A stretch of DNA of 64,000 bases. Origin: Melastoma dodecandrum (lineage: Eukaryota > Streptophyta > Magnoliopsida > Myrtales > Melastomataceae). Position 1 is the first letter of the stretch; every line of letters begins with the position of its first letter. This document shows positions 33,168 through 44,082 of this stretch, piece after piece. Made by a program: the position numbers and the translations under genes. The stretch is from NCBI GenBank assembly GCA_029817715.1, contig JARUPY010000089.1:1860001-1924000 (forward strand). Reading direction: 5' to 3'. The notes beneath the pieces are model-generated. The model did not search any database. It saw only the letters and a list, made by a program, of their open reading frames with translations, and was not told the origin of the DNA.

Positions 33168-36100
33168 CTAGGATCGTGCTCTCATATACTTAATTTCCCA
33201 AATTTCAACGTCCTCTCCCCTGTTATAGTTCAGCACATACTGCGGAACTTTGGCGAGGTCAATGCGCTTTCCGATGAAACCAGGCTGTGATGCTGCATGG
33301 TTGCTGATAGTATCTGCATCAATCATAAGTTCTGAGTAGATGATAACAGGGGTTTTGAGCATAATCAAGTTCTCCAGTCAAATTCATAGAAAATGATGCA
33401 CCAAATTTAGGTTCACTTGTTCGTTTATTGAAAGCTGCTGACCTCCTTCATTTCTCACGTAACTCAAGAAACAAGAGTAGCCGTTTGCAACTACATCCAT
33501 ATCATCGAGACTGAAGTTATAGCGCTTTTCCAGTGCCAGGTATAGCACCTAGAATGACAGCAGCATCAGTACTACTTGATGTAATCCATAAGACAAAACT
33601 TACAGATTAATCAGTCCTCTCGTCCATTGGCTTTCTAACAGATAAAAGAAAGATAAAGGATACATTTCGCAATAACCATATAATACCCATCTATCCAACG
33701 ACAGGATAACTGCGACTGAAATATGCATACCTTCTCTGATCCTCTTGACATCAATCTCTCCAGTGTACTGAACAATGCATCAGTCAGATCATCGCTGTAG
33801 ATCACATCGGCAGCTAAAAGTATTGATGCGTCTTCAGCTTCTTCAACTTCTGAGGAAGTCCAACAATACCTAAATTTGTGTTGTGTATGTTAAAGTTAAA
33901 GAGTGACCCAACAGTTGGCTATATGGCATAAGCATGCGGTTGGGCAAGAAGAGCTGACTAGGTGGATAAAGAACAAATAACAAGCATATTTTACCTATCA
34001 GGTAAGATGGAACACTTTCTGTCAACTACAGGAGGCCAATATTCCCGCCAATCAAGTTCACGGACACAGACATTGGACTTGTACTTCAGAGTTTTGAAAT
34101 TGAGTCGCAAGTTCTCATAACAATTGTCAAGAACATTGTCTCCACAATCTGAAAGCAATGACAAAGTTGACTGACTTTTCGGCAGTGCAGCCAAGTTCAT
34201 ATGAAAAAAAATATGTTCCAAACCTCAAGTAAAGATACAAAAGGCGATACTGTGTCCTAACCAAATGAGAACTAGTCAAAACAAAATTACTAATTCCTCT
34301 ATCTATAGATTAAATATTTGATCTACCAGCACGGTATAGGAAGTACCCCAGACTACTGAAGAAAATACAGCATGGTGGATTACAATGAGTGAATATCGTG
34401 GCCAACATCTGTGGATATCTCTACGTTGATTTGGATTTAAATAAAAGGATCAGAACACAATATGATAACATGATAAGGCAAAAAGCAAGACACCTGAGCA
34501 TCGTTTTGCATTACATTCATCAAGATAGGACAAAAGCAAATGCAGCTGGATCCAAGAGATAACCTGTGAGAAATACTGTTTTAGCTATCCGAGCGACTAA
34601 CATGCCAACCAGCCCTGGTAAAACAACATAATCCCGTCAAAGAAGGGATTCAAGAACATAAGAAAGAAACAATACCTTGCTTTCTTTAGTAATTAATATT
34701 TAATACTTCAATTTTTAAAATTAACAGGAAACAAAATTTTATAATTCTGCCAGAGTTTTCCAGCGGCCGCCACTACAGATCAAGATATTTTTTTTGTATG
34801 GGTATTTCTATTCTACGGGAAAAGAAAACATCCACACCATATTATAAGTTCTACACAATTGACAGAAGCGATGCTCTAATCAGTTTAGATTATAGCATTT
34901 GAGCAATGAGAGAAACTCCCCATTTCTGGAGAAAAATAAAACCTAGAACTATCTAAGAGGGCATCAAGAAATGGACTTTACCTGTTCCGGCACCTAGCTC
35001 TATTGAAATGATGTTGTCAAACATGGATGATGTATAAATGGAATGCAGCACAAAATCAGATAATGCTAGCTCTGCTTTCCACACCTACAACAAGAATCAC
35101 AAACAATCACCGAAATATGAGTTCTCGTTGAATATATCGACAAGACAACAATGAATTAGCTTATACCTGCAAGCCAACAGCTGGAATTGAAGATTTAATG
35201 CAATGCTTGATGATTACGTTGAAGCAACGCGAGCGCAAGTCTGCATCTCTAGATGACCAACATGGCACAGCTTCTGCGGTGCAAGATAAGTCGAAAAATA
35301 TTGGATCACACCAATAACCATCTTATATCTCTGTTGCCACTACACCGTGCAGATAGAGTAGGAAATCATGTAAACATGATTGCTAAGCCCAGGCAATCAA
35401 CCCCTTCATACTGGGTAGCAACAACGAAAATCCCTCTGAACATCCCAGCATCCTAAAGTGACTAAATCATATTGCTTGTTCAAATTACCCAGAAAACTAT
35501 GCATCAAATTCATTATATCCCACACCTGATGATTATTGAGTAAATAGCATTTCAATTCCATCACCCCCTCCTAAAAAGAAATTGTCTAGTAATGCACTCA
35601 GAGAAGAAGGAAACATTCTCATTTCAGACAAATAAAGGATAAAGTCATGGTGATTGAGCTGACCACACAATGACAAAAAAATGCCTTGCCAGTGGAATAG
35701 TTTTTCGTACTTATATGCCACATAGCGGTCGAGGAAAACACTCACCACTGCGCCTCGTTACAACAAGATCACCATCTTCATCAAGGATAACTTGTTTCTC
35801 CTTTTGAACTTCAGCTTCCTCTTCGACAAAGTTCCGAACAGACGATACCAACTCTACAGAATGTTAAACATCCAATGAACTACACATACTTCAGAGAATC
35901 AAGATGTTGCGTGAATATGATTTACCAACCGCTTACCCCGCACACTCCCTGATATTAGTGCTTTGTGAACCTTTAAGGCTACTTGTAAATTACATTTTCC
36001 ACAAATCCATGATGAATTTCAAAGGATAATCCGGATGCAGTCTTCATATTACGAATCAGGAAATATCTGACAACACTATCCATTCAAAACAAAAGTACAT

Positions 36101-36390
36101 GACAGGAGAAGAAATGAACGAACATTGTGTTCGCAACTGAGCCACTTTCCCCAACCAGCAAAAGTCCCACGTCATTAAATCCACTAACCTTTACAAATCA
36201 TCATTCACTTCATCCCGATAATCAATCTACTCATCCTAACTAACTAAACCAACCCATCGTCATCGTAATCATTACCGGAAGGGACGGAGACGATGAAGTT
36301 AGAGAAGTGAGGGCCGGACGAAGCTGGAGGACAACCCAAATGAACCTCGCTCATGACTTGCATCACTTCTTCTCCGCCGCCGTCGTCCAT
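33168..36390 (-). CDS. METTL22: METTL22-like methyltransferase, copy A
   Basis: Nine exons (36276-36390, 35746-35853, 35167-35246, 34982-35084, 34564-34614, 33995-34148, 33731-33869, 33443-33548, 33168-33313) join in phase to 333 residues with no defects. The protein starts MDDGGGEEVMQVMSEVHLGC. It carries the family-16 SAM motif I (ISIELGAGTGLVGML), an acidic motif (FLTDCGDNVLDNC), VRELDWREYWP and motif IV (LLAADVIYSDDL). It ends DVEIWEIKYMRARS. In animals METTL22 is a protein-lysine methyltransferase acting on Kin17; the plant homologue's substrate is not known to me. The start of exon 3 is the least certain: the acceptor AG at 35247-35248 fits the phase. A near-identical copy lies about 15 kb to the right. 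Confidence 0.88.
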
Positions 36391-36655
36391 CGCCGGCGAT
36401 CTCGCCTTCTCCCCGGGGGGCGTTCGACTATTCGGGACGGAGAATTAAACCGGGCAAAACAATTACATAATCAGTCCTCCTATTTACATATATGTGCAAA
36501 ATGATCCACTTAATTTATTCTAATTGCAATCACACCCTCTCGACGGTCGTTTTCGAGCGCCTAAATTTTGGACCGTTTCTCGTAATATAAATTAGCAAAA
36601 TCGACGGGTCGCAGGTAATGCGGCGGGTGGGAGGGATCGGCCGATGGAGCTCTCA

Positions 36656-36916
36656 CTAGAAACATCGGAGGATGCCGGCAATGAAACGAAAGAGGTAGTT
36701 CTCCCGGTCGAGCAGCTCCTGGAGCACCAACCGTTCCAGGTTGAGGTGCCGGGGAAGTAAGTCGCTGTAGTACAGAAGGGTTGTCATGGTCGACGCGGGT
36801 CGCTCCGCCAGGGACAACACCAGCCTCACCGCCGAACGCATGATCAACGACGACATCAGCAACTGCAGCAAAGAGAGAAAGAAGAACCTTGTCGTCAGCA
36901 TCTGACTATCGGGCAA
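36656..36916 (-). other. Unrecognised small ORF, copy A
   Basis: An 86-codon frame begins MPDSQMLTTRFFFLSLLQLL and ends in FRFIAGILRCF. It is almost unchanged in arm B (52132-52392, there open further upstream). The first part is hydrophobic, so it could be a signal-anchor protein, or it could be the last exon of a gene whose rest is gone. No motif is recognised. Similarity between arms is not evidence of selection, since the arms are nearly identical throughout. Confidence 0.25.
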
Positions 36917-37267
36917 CTGGCTTTTGTTCCCGGGTGTTTCCGCGTACCATGATGAAGAGAAGGAGGAGGAGGAGGATTGAGTTTTGCAATGGAATTGGGT
37001 GATGTTTTTAAGACCAAACTCAACAAAACATTCCCCTTACAAAATGATCGTTGGACAAAATGCATTGATATATTATTAGTTGTAGGTGGAGGGTGACATA
37101 TCCCAAGACATTTTTATTGTTAGGACCGCCAATTTTTTTAACCTGGGTTATGTTTGGTCATGCTCAATTTACAAAAGTACAAATATTGCCAGATGAGATT
37201 GGGTTGGCGTTTTTTGCAGCTCGATCAAGTCTCTGTTGTAATGTAATGGAATGTAATAATAGTTTGA

Positions 37268-37719
37268 CAAATTATCGATATTTGGCCTAACTAATATGCC
37301 AACTTTCTGTTGTGGCATATCGTTTAAAAAGTTTTGGATTTGGCCTTATTTCGATTTTAGTTTTGGATTTGGCCTTAAACGTAACGGCCGTTACGAGTCT
37401 CAGACGTATCATTGACGGCTATGTTTAATGTCCGATGAAAGGAGGACAAACGCTGATTAAAATCACTCGCGTATACCAAACCCTAATCCCCATTTTTATT
37501 TCTTTCTTTTATTTTATTACAACCCACGTGGGCAATGAAAAAGTTAAGCTGGAAGACAATTTTGCCACGTCACATACACGTCGGACATTAAACATAGCAG
37601 TCAACGACATATCCGAGACTCGTAACGGCCCTTACGTTTAAGGCCAAATCCAAAACTTTTCAAACAATATGCCACAATAAGAAGTTGACATATTAGTCTG
37701 GCCAAATATCGATAATTTG
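37268..37719. mobile_element. Long-TIR foldback element (MITE-like), arm A
   Basis: Inverted arms of about 150 bp begin CAAATTATCGATATTTGGCC on the left and are mirrored on the right (GGCCAAATATCGATAATTTG). They continue through TTTTGGATTTGGCCTTA and GTAACGGCCGTTACGAGTCT to about 37434 and from about 37566. The centre (about 130 bp) has no coding capacity. The left arm carries a small internal tandem duplication of TTTTGGATTTGGCCTTA. It is a non-autonomous DNA element just 3' of TNL-A. The same insertion is in arm B. Confidence 0.8.
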
Positions 37720-37760
37720 CCTTGGTTGAGCCCTACTTGGTAACAGGAGTAGGACAAGGA

Positions 37761-40700
37761 TCAAGCTTTGTCAGCAGCATGGGCTTCTTTTTTTTCAGAA
37801 GGGCGGGCCACAATTACTTTTATGCGACACCCTTGGGCCACACCCGGCAGGTTTTCCAGAGAAAAGCATCTGTTTAACTCCACCACCTTCAATCTCCTCA
37901 AGTCTCGCAGATCTGGGATTCTCTTTAAAGCATAACAGCGTTCGATGACTAATTCCTCCAAGAGCTCCATCCCCTCAACCCCGGAAATGTCCATCAGTCT
38001 CCGACAGTTCCTCACATGTAATGAGCATAGCCTCCTCAAGCATCCCAAATCCCCCAGCTTCTCCATTAAAAGGCATTCTCTTATCTCCAAATAACTCAGA
38101 TTTCTCATATTGCCAAGCCCTTCCAGCCGAATCTCCCTCAACTCTGAGTGAGAAAGATCTAGCATTTGCAGGGATTGAAGGTTGGAGTAACGTTCCCATT
38201 GTACCTCTGTCTTGAACCCCACGAGCGTCAACTCACACAAGGACGAAGGAAGCTGCGATATAGATGAAATATCACTGGAAGTCAGGCAAAGCTCCTCCAG
38301 CCTGGACAAGGAACCCAACTCGGTAGACAGAGGAACTCGCTTGTCGCCGACATCCAACTTCAGTTTCTGCAACCTGTGTAGCTTCTCGATCCCCAATAAA
38401 TGGTCGCATGCCCTCGAGTTCTAGCTCAGTTAAGTTTGTGAGAGAAGCTAAATTCAAAAACAGCTGTTGCGAACAATGTACAATGCTCAACTTGGTTAGA
38501 CTGCTGGGAAGCTCCCCCCACTCCCCAAGCACGTTGAGACCAGATAAAGTATAAGAGCTGCGTATTGGGAAGCTCTTGTAAAGCACATGGCGTGAGTGGG
38601 ATCCTTTAATTTGCAATACCTCAAGGCTCTTCAGATTCCCGATCGAGGAAGGTCTCCTGCTTATCTCAAAATAAATCCAACGAAGTATTTTGAGGTTCCC
38701 GAGATTCCCAATAGACTCTGGTAGCTCCCAGATGTGGTAGCAATCTATGCAAATGAGCTCCTGTAGAGCTCTTGCGGATCCAAGCTCTTCCGGTAACCTT
38801 CTTAAGCGATGACAGCGTTTTATTTTCAGGCGTTTAAGATCCCTTAATTTGCCAATAGAATTGTGGAGCTCTTCCAAATTGCCGCAAGCTCGGAAAATAA
38901 TGATCTCCAACTTTGAGCAGTGACAGAGGTCAGGCATTCTTTTGATCTCGGCGTGCCCAACATCAAGTACTCTCAAATTACCCATCCTCTGGAAAAAAAT
39001 ATCCCTCGTTAGATATGTCAATGTCCGCCTTTCATCAGAGAGATCAAGGGAAGCGAATTAATACCAATTCTTTCATTGAATCGTCGGTAATTCCTTTCCC
39101 CGAGATCTCGAGAACGACGAGGTTGTCCATCTTGAAGAAGGTGGGACTTGAAGCTAGCTTCCACAACAAATTCCAATGCAGCCACAATAGCTTCGTCCGG
39201 AAATTCCTAAACTTCCCAATCAGTTGTCCTCCCGCTAGATAGAGAAATCTGAGATTGGACATGCCCTCCAGTTCCTTCCCAGTGAAACTGTGTTCATTCC
39301 AGAGCGAACCCAGGTTGATGGCCGAAACATGAATGGTGCCCTGGTAGCAAAACCAAAACAGGAAACGATCAAAGCCTAGACGCCGAGTCCAACCCCAAGG
39401 AATTACGAAATATCACTATCATTATCTGACCTGCTTTTGGCGTACGACATCACGGGCCTCCTTCCAATCCCAGAGCCTGCTGCTGCTGCTCTTCATGCCG
39501 GGGCTACGAAGAAGGAGGCTCTCTGAACGAACAATCTCCCTTCCCATCTCCCTAATTAAGTCATGCATCTGATACTCTTCTCTCTTCCTTCCCTTGTCTC
39601 CTCCACTTAACTCATCCATCCAAAAAAAGTTGCCTCTCTTCCTTTTCTTGTCTCTAATCAAGTCATGTACCCAAGACCTGTCTTTACGTCTCTCAAAATT
39701 GTTTTCATCGTCGACATTCAGGACATTTATCAAAGATTTGCTCTGGAGGACGTTCAATCCACTGTTAGGATAATAACCACAGGCTTCCCACATGTAACTC
39801 GCATACTTCCTTGTCATCACATAATGGTCGAAACATGCAATGTCCAGGAAAATCTGCTTCTCGGTTTCTTCTAGGCCATCGTAGCTGATCCGAAGAATTT
39901 TCATGACATCTTTGTCAGGCGCTCGCTCGAGTTTCTCCAATGTAGATTCCCACACTTTTTTATTCTCTCCGAATAAGTGCCCTCCGATCACCTCCAACGC
40001 TAATGGAAGGTTTCCGGTAGTACGAATAACCTGCTTCGACAGAGCAACAAAGTCGCCTGGAGGCCCCTCTCCACCAAAGGCGTGGCGACTAAAGAGTTGC
40101 AGAGCATGATCATCGTTCATTCCCTCCATTTCGTAAGGATAAATATCGTCGACAGATCTCTTAAGACCCTTGCAAACGCTCCTATCCCTCGTCGTGACGA
40201 TAACTCACGTTCCCCGTTCGAAGAAGCAACAATTTCCTACAAATTCTTGGAGTTGACGTCCCTCGCTCACGTCGTCAAACACGAGGAGGACCCTTTTCCC
40301 TCTGACACACCTGTTGATCTGATTCCTTCCGTCATTAGAGTCGCCGATTTCCACGTACGAGAAGCCAGTGATATCCACCAATAGCTTCTTTTGTAAGTGA
40401 ATAACACCCCCTTCACCAGTCGACGATTCTCGCACGTTGGCTAGGAAGCTACATCCATCGAACTGGGAAGAGACTTTGTTGAATATTGCGTTCGCGAGTG
40501 TCGTCTTTCCAATGCCTCCCATGCCGTGCAACGTGACGACTCGCACATCAGGAGATTCACAATTCAACATATTCATTACTCTCTCCACACGGTCATCCAT
40601 CCCTATGAGATACTGTGGCAAACTTCCATCTCTAATCTTAAGAGATTTCAGAACATTCTGAACGACAGAATTGGCAAGCTTACCCTCCCTGCACAAATCC

Positions 40701-41390
40701 AACACAGATGAAACTCTTCAACGAATCCGCGAAGCCCATAGAGTAATTAAACAATCTCGGGCAGCGGAATTGCTCGTATGTCATGGGAACTCAATGCAGC
40801 GACAAAGCGAAACTTATTCATGCCCGCAAAAGCAGAGGCATAATAATAGGGAAGGTGTAGCAGAAGAAGTGAGCTTACCCCATGTGGCGTTTGTAGTCCC
40901 AGCCCTTGATACCCCCAACCTTCACCAGAGCTTCCTCCCACCTTTTCACTCCCTCTTCTCCGTACCTTCCTTTGTGCTTCTCGAGGGCGCCCTGGTACAG
41001 AGGGGTTCGCAGCTTGACATCTTGGGGGTCCACATCATAGAAGATCGGGAAGATAACTTTCCCAGAGGCTGAGTCTCTGCAGCAGTCCACCATCATGGCG
41101 AGTTCTCGGAGGCACCACGCGCTCAACGCGTAGCCCCTGGAGAAGACGACAACGTATACCCTGGAGCAGCGGATAGCTCGCTTGAGCTCTCCCCCGATCT
41201 CTTCGCCGTGACGCATCTCGTCGTCGTCCCTGAACACGCAAATCCCCTTATCGGTCATGAACTCGTAAAGGACATCGGTGATGCCAAGTCTGGTGTCAGG
41301 TCCCCGGAAGCTGAGGAACACGTCGTAATCCGACCCGAAAGGGCCGGTCTCGTCACCTAGACCCACACGCGATCCCGATGCCTCGGCCAT
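37761..41390 (-). pseudogene. TIR-NBS-LRR gene with in-frame TGA and a frameshift (TNL-A)
   Basis: Exons: TIR 40879-41390, NB-ARC 39431-40688, LRR linker 39065-39340, LRR 37761-38988. The TIR has YDVFLSFRGPDTR and WCLRELAMMVD. The NB-ARC has GMGGIGKTT, VLLVFDDV, TTRDRSV, GNLPLALEVIGGHL and MHDLIREMGREI. Within RNBS-B, where relatives read GSR (CGA-type Arg), the codon is TGA at 40205-40207. The same frame then continues VIVTTRD, so a single transition probably caused it. Translation would stop after 331 residues, giving a TIR plus P-loop/kinase-2 fragment. The LRR exon also lacks two bases near 38410 compared with TNL-B, shifting its frame. Full-length receptor function is not expected. A truncated TIR-NB product is possible, as TIR-only and TIR-NB proteins are known to signal in plants. 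Confidence 0.85.
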
Positions 41391-41630
41391 TCAAAGTACC
41401 CTGCAAATGATTGTTGCTTCTGGACGGATGAATGAAGGAATCGACGAACGAACTAACATATAAACAAGGAGGAGAAGGGAAACAGACGCAAACGCGTTGG
41501 CTTTTTTGTCTTGGCCGATGTGGAATCGTTGGAAGTGGAAAAGGTCTGTAGACACGGACAGGACTGGATTTTTTCCTAGATGCAAATGCTGGTTCCAGAT
41601 TCCCTGCCGCGTAAATGAAGTGGAACAGAT
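41391..41630. promoter_or_regulatory. Upstream region of TNL-A
   Basis: The 5' flank of TNL-A, shared with arm B for about 65 bp (to near 41455) and then diverging. It presumably holds the promoter. No distinct element stands out. Confidence 0.35.
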
Positions 41631-42742
41631 CCATTCAGTTTGTCAAAGAAGTTTGGTCGGGATGTAGTTTCATTGAACAACAAGATCTCCTGACTGTCTA
41701 CTTGGTTAAACTACTAGGAAGCTCTGGCAAGTCCCCCAAGCCCATGGAGACCAAACAAAATGAGGGATTGAAGCCGGGTGAGTTGACAGATGCATGCTTC
41801 CCTGGCAGACCGGTAACGATGTACCCGTCAAGGTTTTATTACTTCCCCTGACATGAATTGCAGGGGCAAGCAATGCTGAGGCGATAACAAATCTGGGGGA
41901 ATCTGAGGAGGGAATTACATACACCTCCAACAAAATTACACAAATAATATCGTAAATCTGACAACTTCACATTCCTGGCACTCACTCTCTCCCAAAGGAA
42001 CATTACTCATAATTTCTTCTATTATCTGGGCCGTACAGCCAAGGCTCACTCAACATTGGCCTCAAAGATAACTTCTTCAAGTCTCCGAGTGTGCAAAGAC
42101 GAAGAAAGTTGCGATAAGGATGAAAGGTACCAATCACCCAGATGGAGTTCCTCCAGGCTGGACCAAGGAACCCAACTCGGTAGACAGAAGAATAATAGCA
42201 GCCAACTTCAGTTTCTGCAACCCATATAGCTTCTCGATCCCCAGTAACTCCCCAATAGCTAAGTAACCAGATAAACTAACGCAGCGGAGGTAGGAGAGTC
42301 CGGAAATATTTTTAAGGTTTGGCACCCCTGAAGAAAAATCTAGTTCAGATACTTCAATTTCCAACACCTCGATGCTCTTTAGATTCCCGATCGAGGAAGG
42401 TAGCTTCCTTACGCTAATCATATCCCCGCAAAGTATTCTTAGGTCCTCAAGACTCCCAATATATTCTGGTAGCTCCTGCATTCCTGATCCTATCAAAATG
42501 AGCTCTAGTAGACCCTTTTTTACGGATCCAATTTCCTACGGTAACCTTCTCAAGCGATAACAGCCTTCTATTTTCAGGCAGTTAAGATTCCCTAATACTT
42601 CGATACAACTGTGTAGTTTTTTCAAGTTGTAGCAAGATTCCCTAATACTTCGATACCCCCACACCCCAACCTTCACCAGACCCACCTTTTCACCCCTTCT
42701 TCCCCTAACTGGTGTGATTGTCGTCCCCTCGTAATACTTCAT
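41631..42742 (-). pseudogene. LRR remnant of a third TNL gene
   Basis: Degenerate minus-strand LRRs are visible as short frames: GNLNCLKIEGCYRLRRLP, LPEYIGSLEDLRILCGD, SSIGNLKSIEVLEIE and GIEKLYGLQKLKL, then LPELPSSLTK near 41720. They match the LRR exons of TNL-A and TNL-B piecewise, with frame breaks (for example near 42536) and gaps. No TIR or NB-ARC part is present; sequence to the right is viral. A piece similar to 41640-41830 also lies upstream of TNL-B (57053-57210), so this remnant was already part of the block before duplication. Confidence 0.65.
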
Positions 42743-43426
42743 ATAAATAGTTGGATATGTGTAGAAGTGAAGTAAAAAAAAGAAAAATAATCAATTTCAA
42801 TTTTTACAAAGTTGGAGTAAATCTGAGTTCATATGGGAGGGTCTAACTTTAGTTGGAATATCTACTTTAGAAAATCCGATTTCATAAGGAAGATATACTA
42901 TGTGTTGTTTTCGTGACCAAAAAGCATAGGGGAGTGTAGAGCATACTTCATTTTTAATTTTTTATTTAAGTAATTTGATTTTATTTAAAAGACGAGGATT
43001 TTGAAGTTGCTGGTCAATTCTTTTAAAACTAATTTCTTCTTTTAAAAATGTAAGTTGAGCTTCTTTGTCTATCATTATAAGGTTAAGTTCTTTGAAAGAA
43101 TGTTCTTACAATATATTTAAATTTCTACTTTCAGGTTTTGATATAAAGGGAAAATTTATTTTATGGTTAAAAAGTATACTAGTAATTCTATTATTATTAA
43201 CAGAAAAGGGTTGAATTAAATTCATAAAAGGAGTTCCAAGAATAACCTTTTGTTTTAAGTCTTTAACCAAAAGAAATGATGTTTGTAACGAAATATTATC
43301 TTTTAAAATCTCTACATTAGAAAGTTTATAATTTATTTTTAATCTATCTCCAGATGCAGATCGTAAGGTTTCTGTGCTTTTATCAAAATATTTTGTAGGA
43401 ATTAATCTTTCCCTAACACAATTTAA

Positions 43427-43441
43427 ATCGGCTCCAGTATC
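43427..43441 (-). other. Aspartic protease active-site motif of the viral fragment
   Basis: The codons read Asp-Thr-Gly-Ala-Asp, the catalytic D-T/S-G signature of retroelement pepsin-like proteases, in a separate frame from the upstream capsid-proximal ORF. This shows both the identity and the broken state of the element. Confidence 0.7.
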
Positions 43442-44040
43442 AAAAGAGCAGTTGTTAATAAAATAAATTCATTAGATATGTGGAGGGTAATATTGATAAT
43501 AAATTTTCGGGAGGTTATTTCAATAAGAGTATGGAGAAAAGATTCAGGGTCATATGGAATATTAACTGGTTCGGTAGACTTTTCTTCTGGATGGATAACT
43601 GTTTTAATATTATTAATTTGTTCTTGCTGGTCTTGCAAAATTTCTTTTAAAATTTGGATTTCTCTTTTTATTTCTTTAATTTCAAAAGTTAAGTCATTTA
43701 TATTTGTTGGCCTAAAAATCTACTTTTGTTGATTTTTTCTTTTTAGAATGTCAGAAATGCTATAAATATGTGGAGAAGGAAGTTTACGTGTTAGTTTGTC
43801 TATATCAGTAGGAGTGTTTAGTTTGTCTAAAAGGGCTTGTTCTTCTTTTGTTAGCATATTAATTATTTTAGAGGTTGAAGTATCGTCAGAATCACTTAAA
43901 TCATTTACCTGGAGTCCTTCTTCAGATTTTAAACTTGTATCTGAAGCAGAATATTCGGAACTGGAGTCAATCATAAGTTGGTTTAGTTGTTGAAGGATAT
44001 TTTCTTCTAGATTTAGTTGGTTTATTTGATTTCGAAATTT

Positions 44041-44082
44041 ACAAAATCTGCTAGTATGACCTTTCTTTCCACATTTGAAGCA
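44041..44082 (-). other. CCHC zinc knuckle of the viral capsid region
   Basis: Reads C-F-K-C-G-K-K-G-H-T-S-R-F-C, a perfect C-x2-C-x4-H-x4-C knuckle as found at the C-terminus of caulimovirid coat proteins and retroelement Gag. Confidence 0.8.

Larger units (their letters stand above)
32653..41440. repeat. Segmental duplication, arm A
   Basis: Collinear with 47155-57000 (arm B): METTL22-like gene, a small unknown frame, a long-TIR foldback element and a TNL gene, all in the same order and strand. Spot comparison shows only about 1% base differences over the METTL22 and NB-ARC parts. Arm A lacks the LINE fragment found in arm B. Confidence 0.9.
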
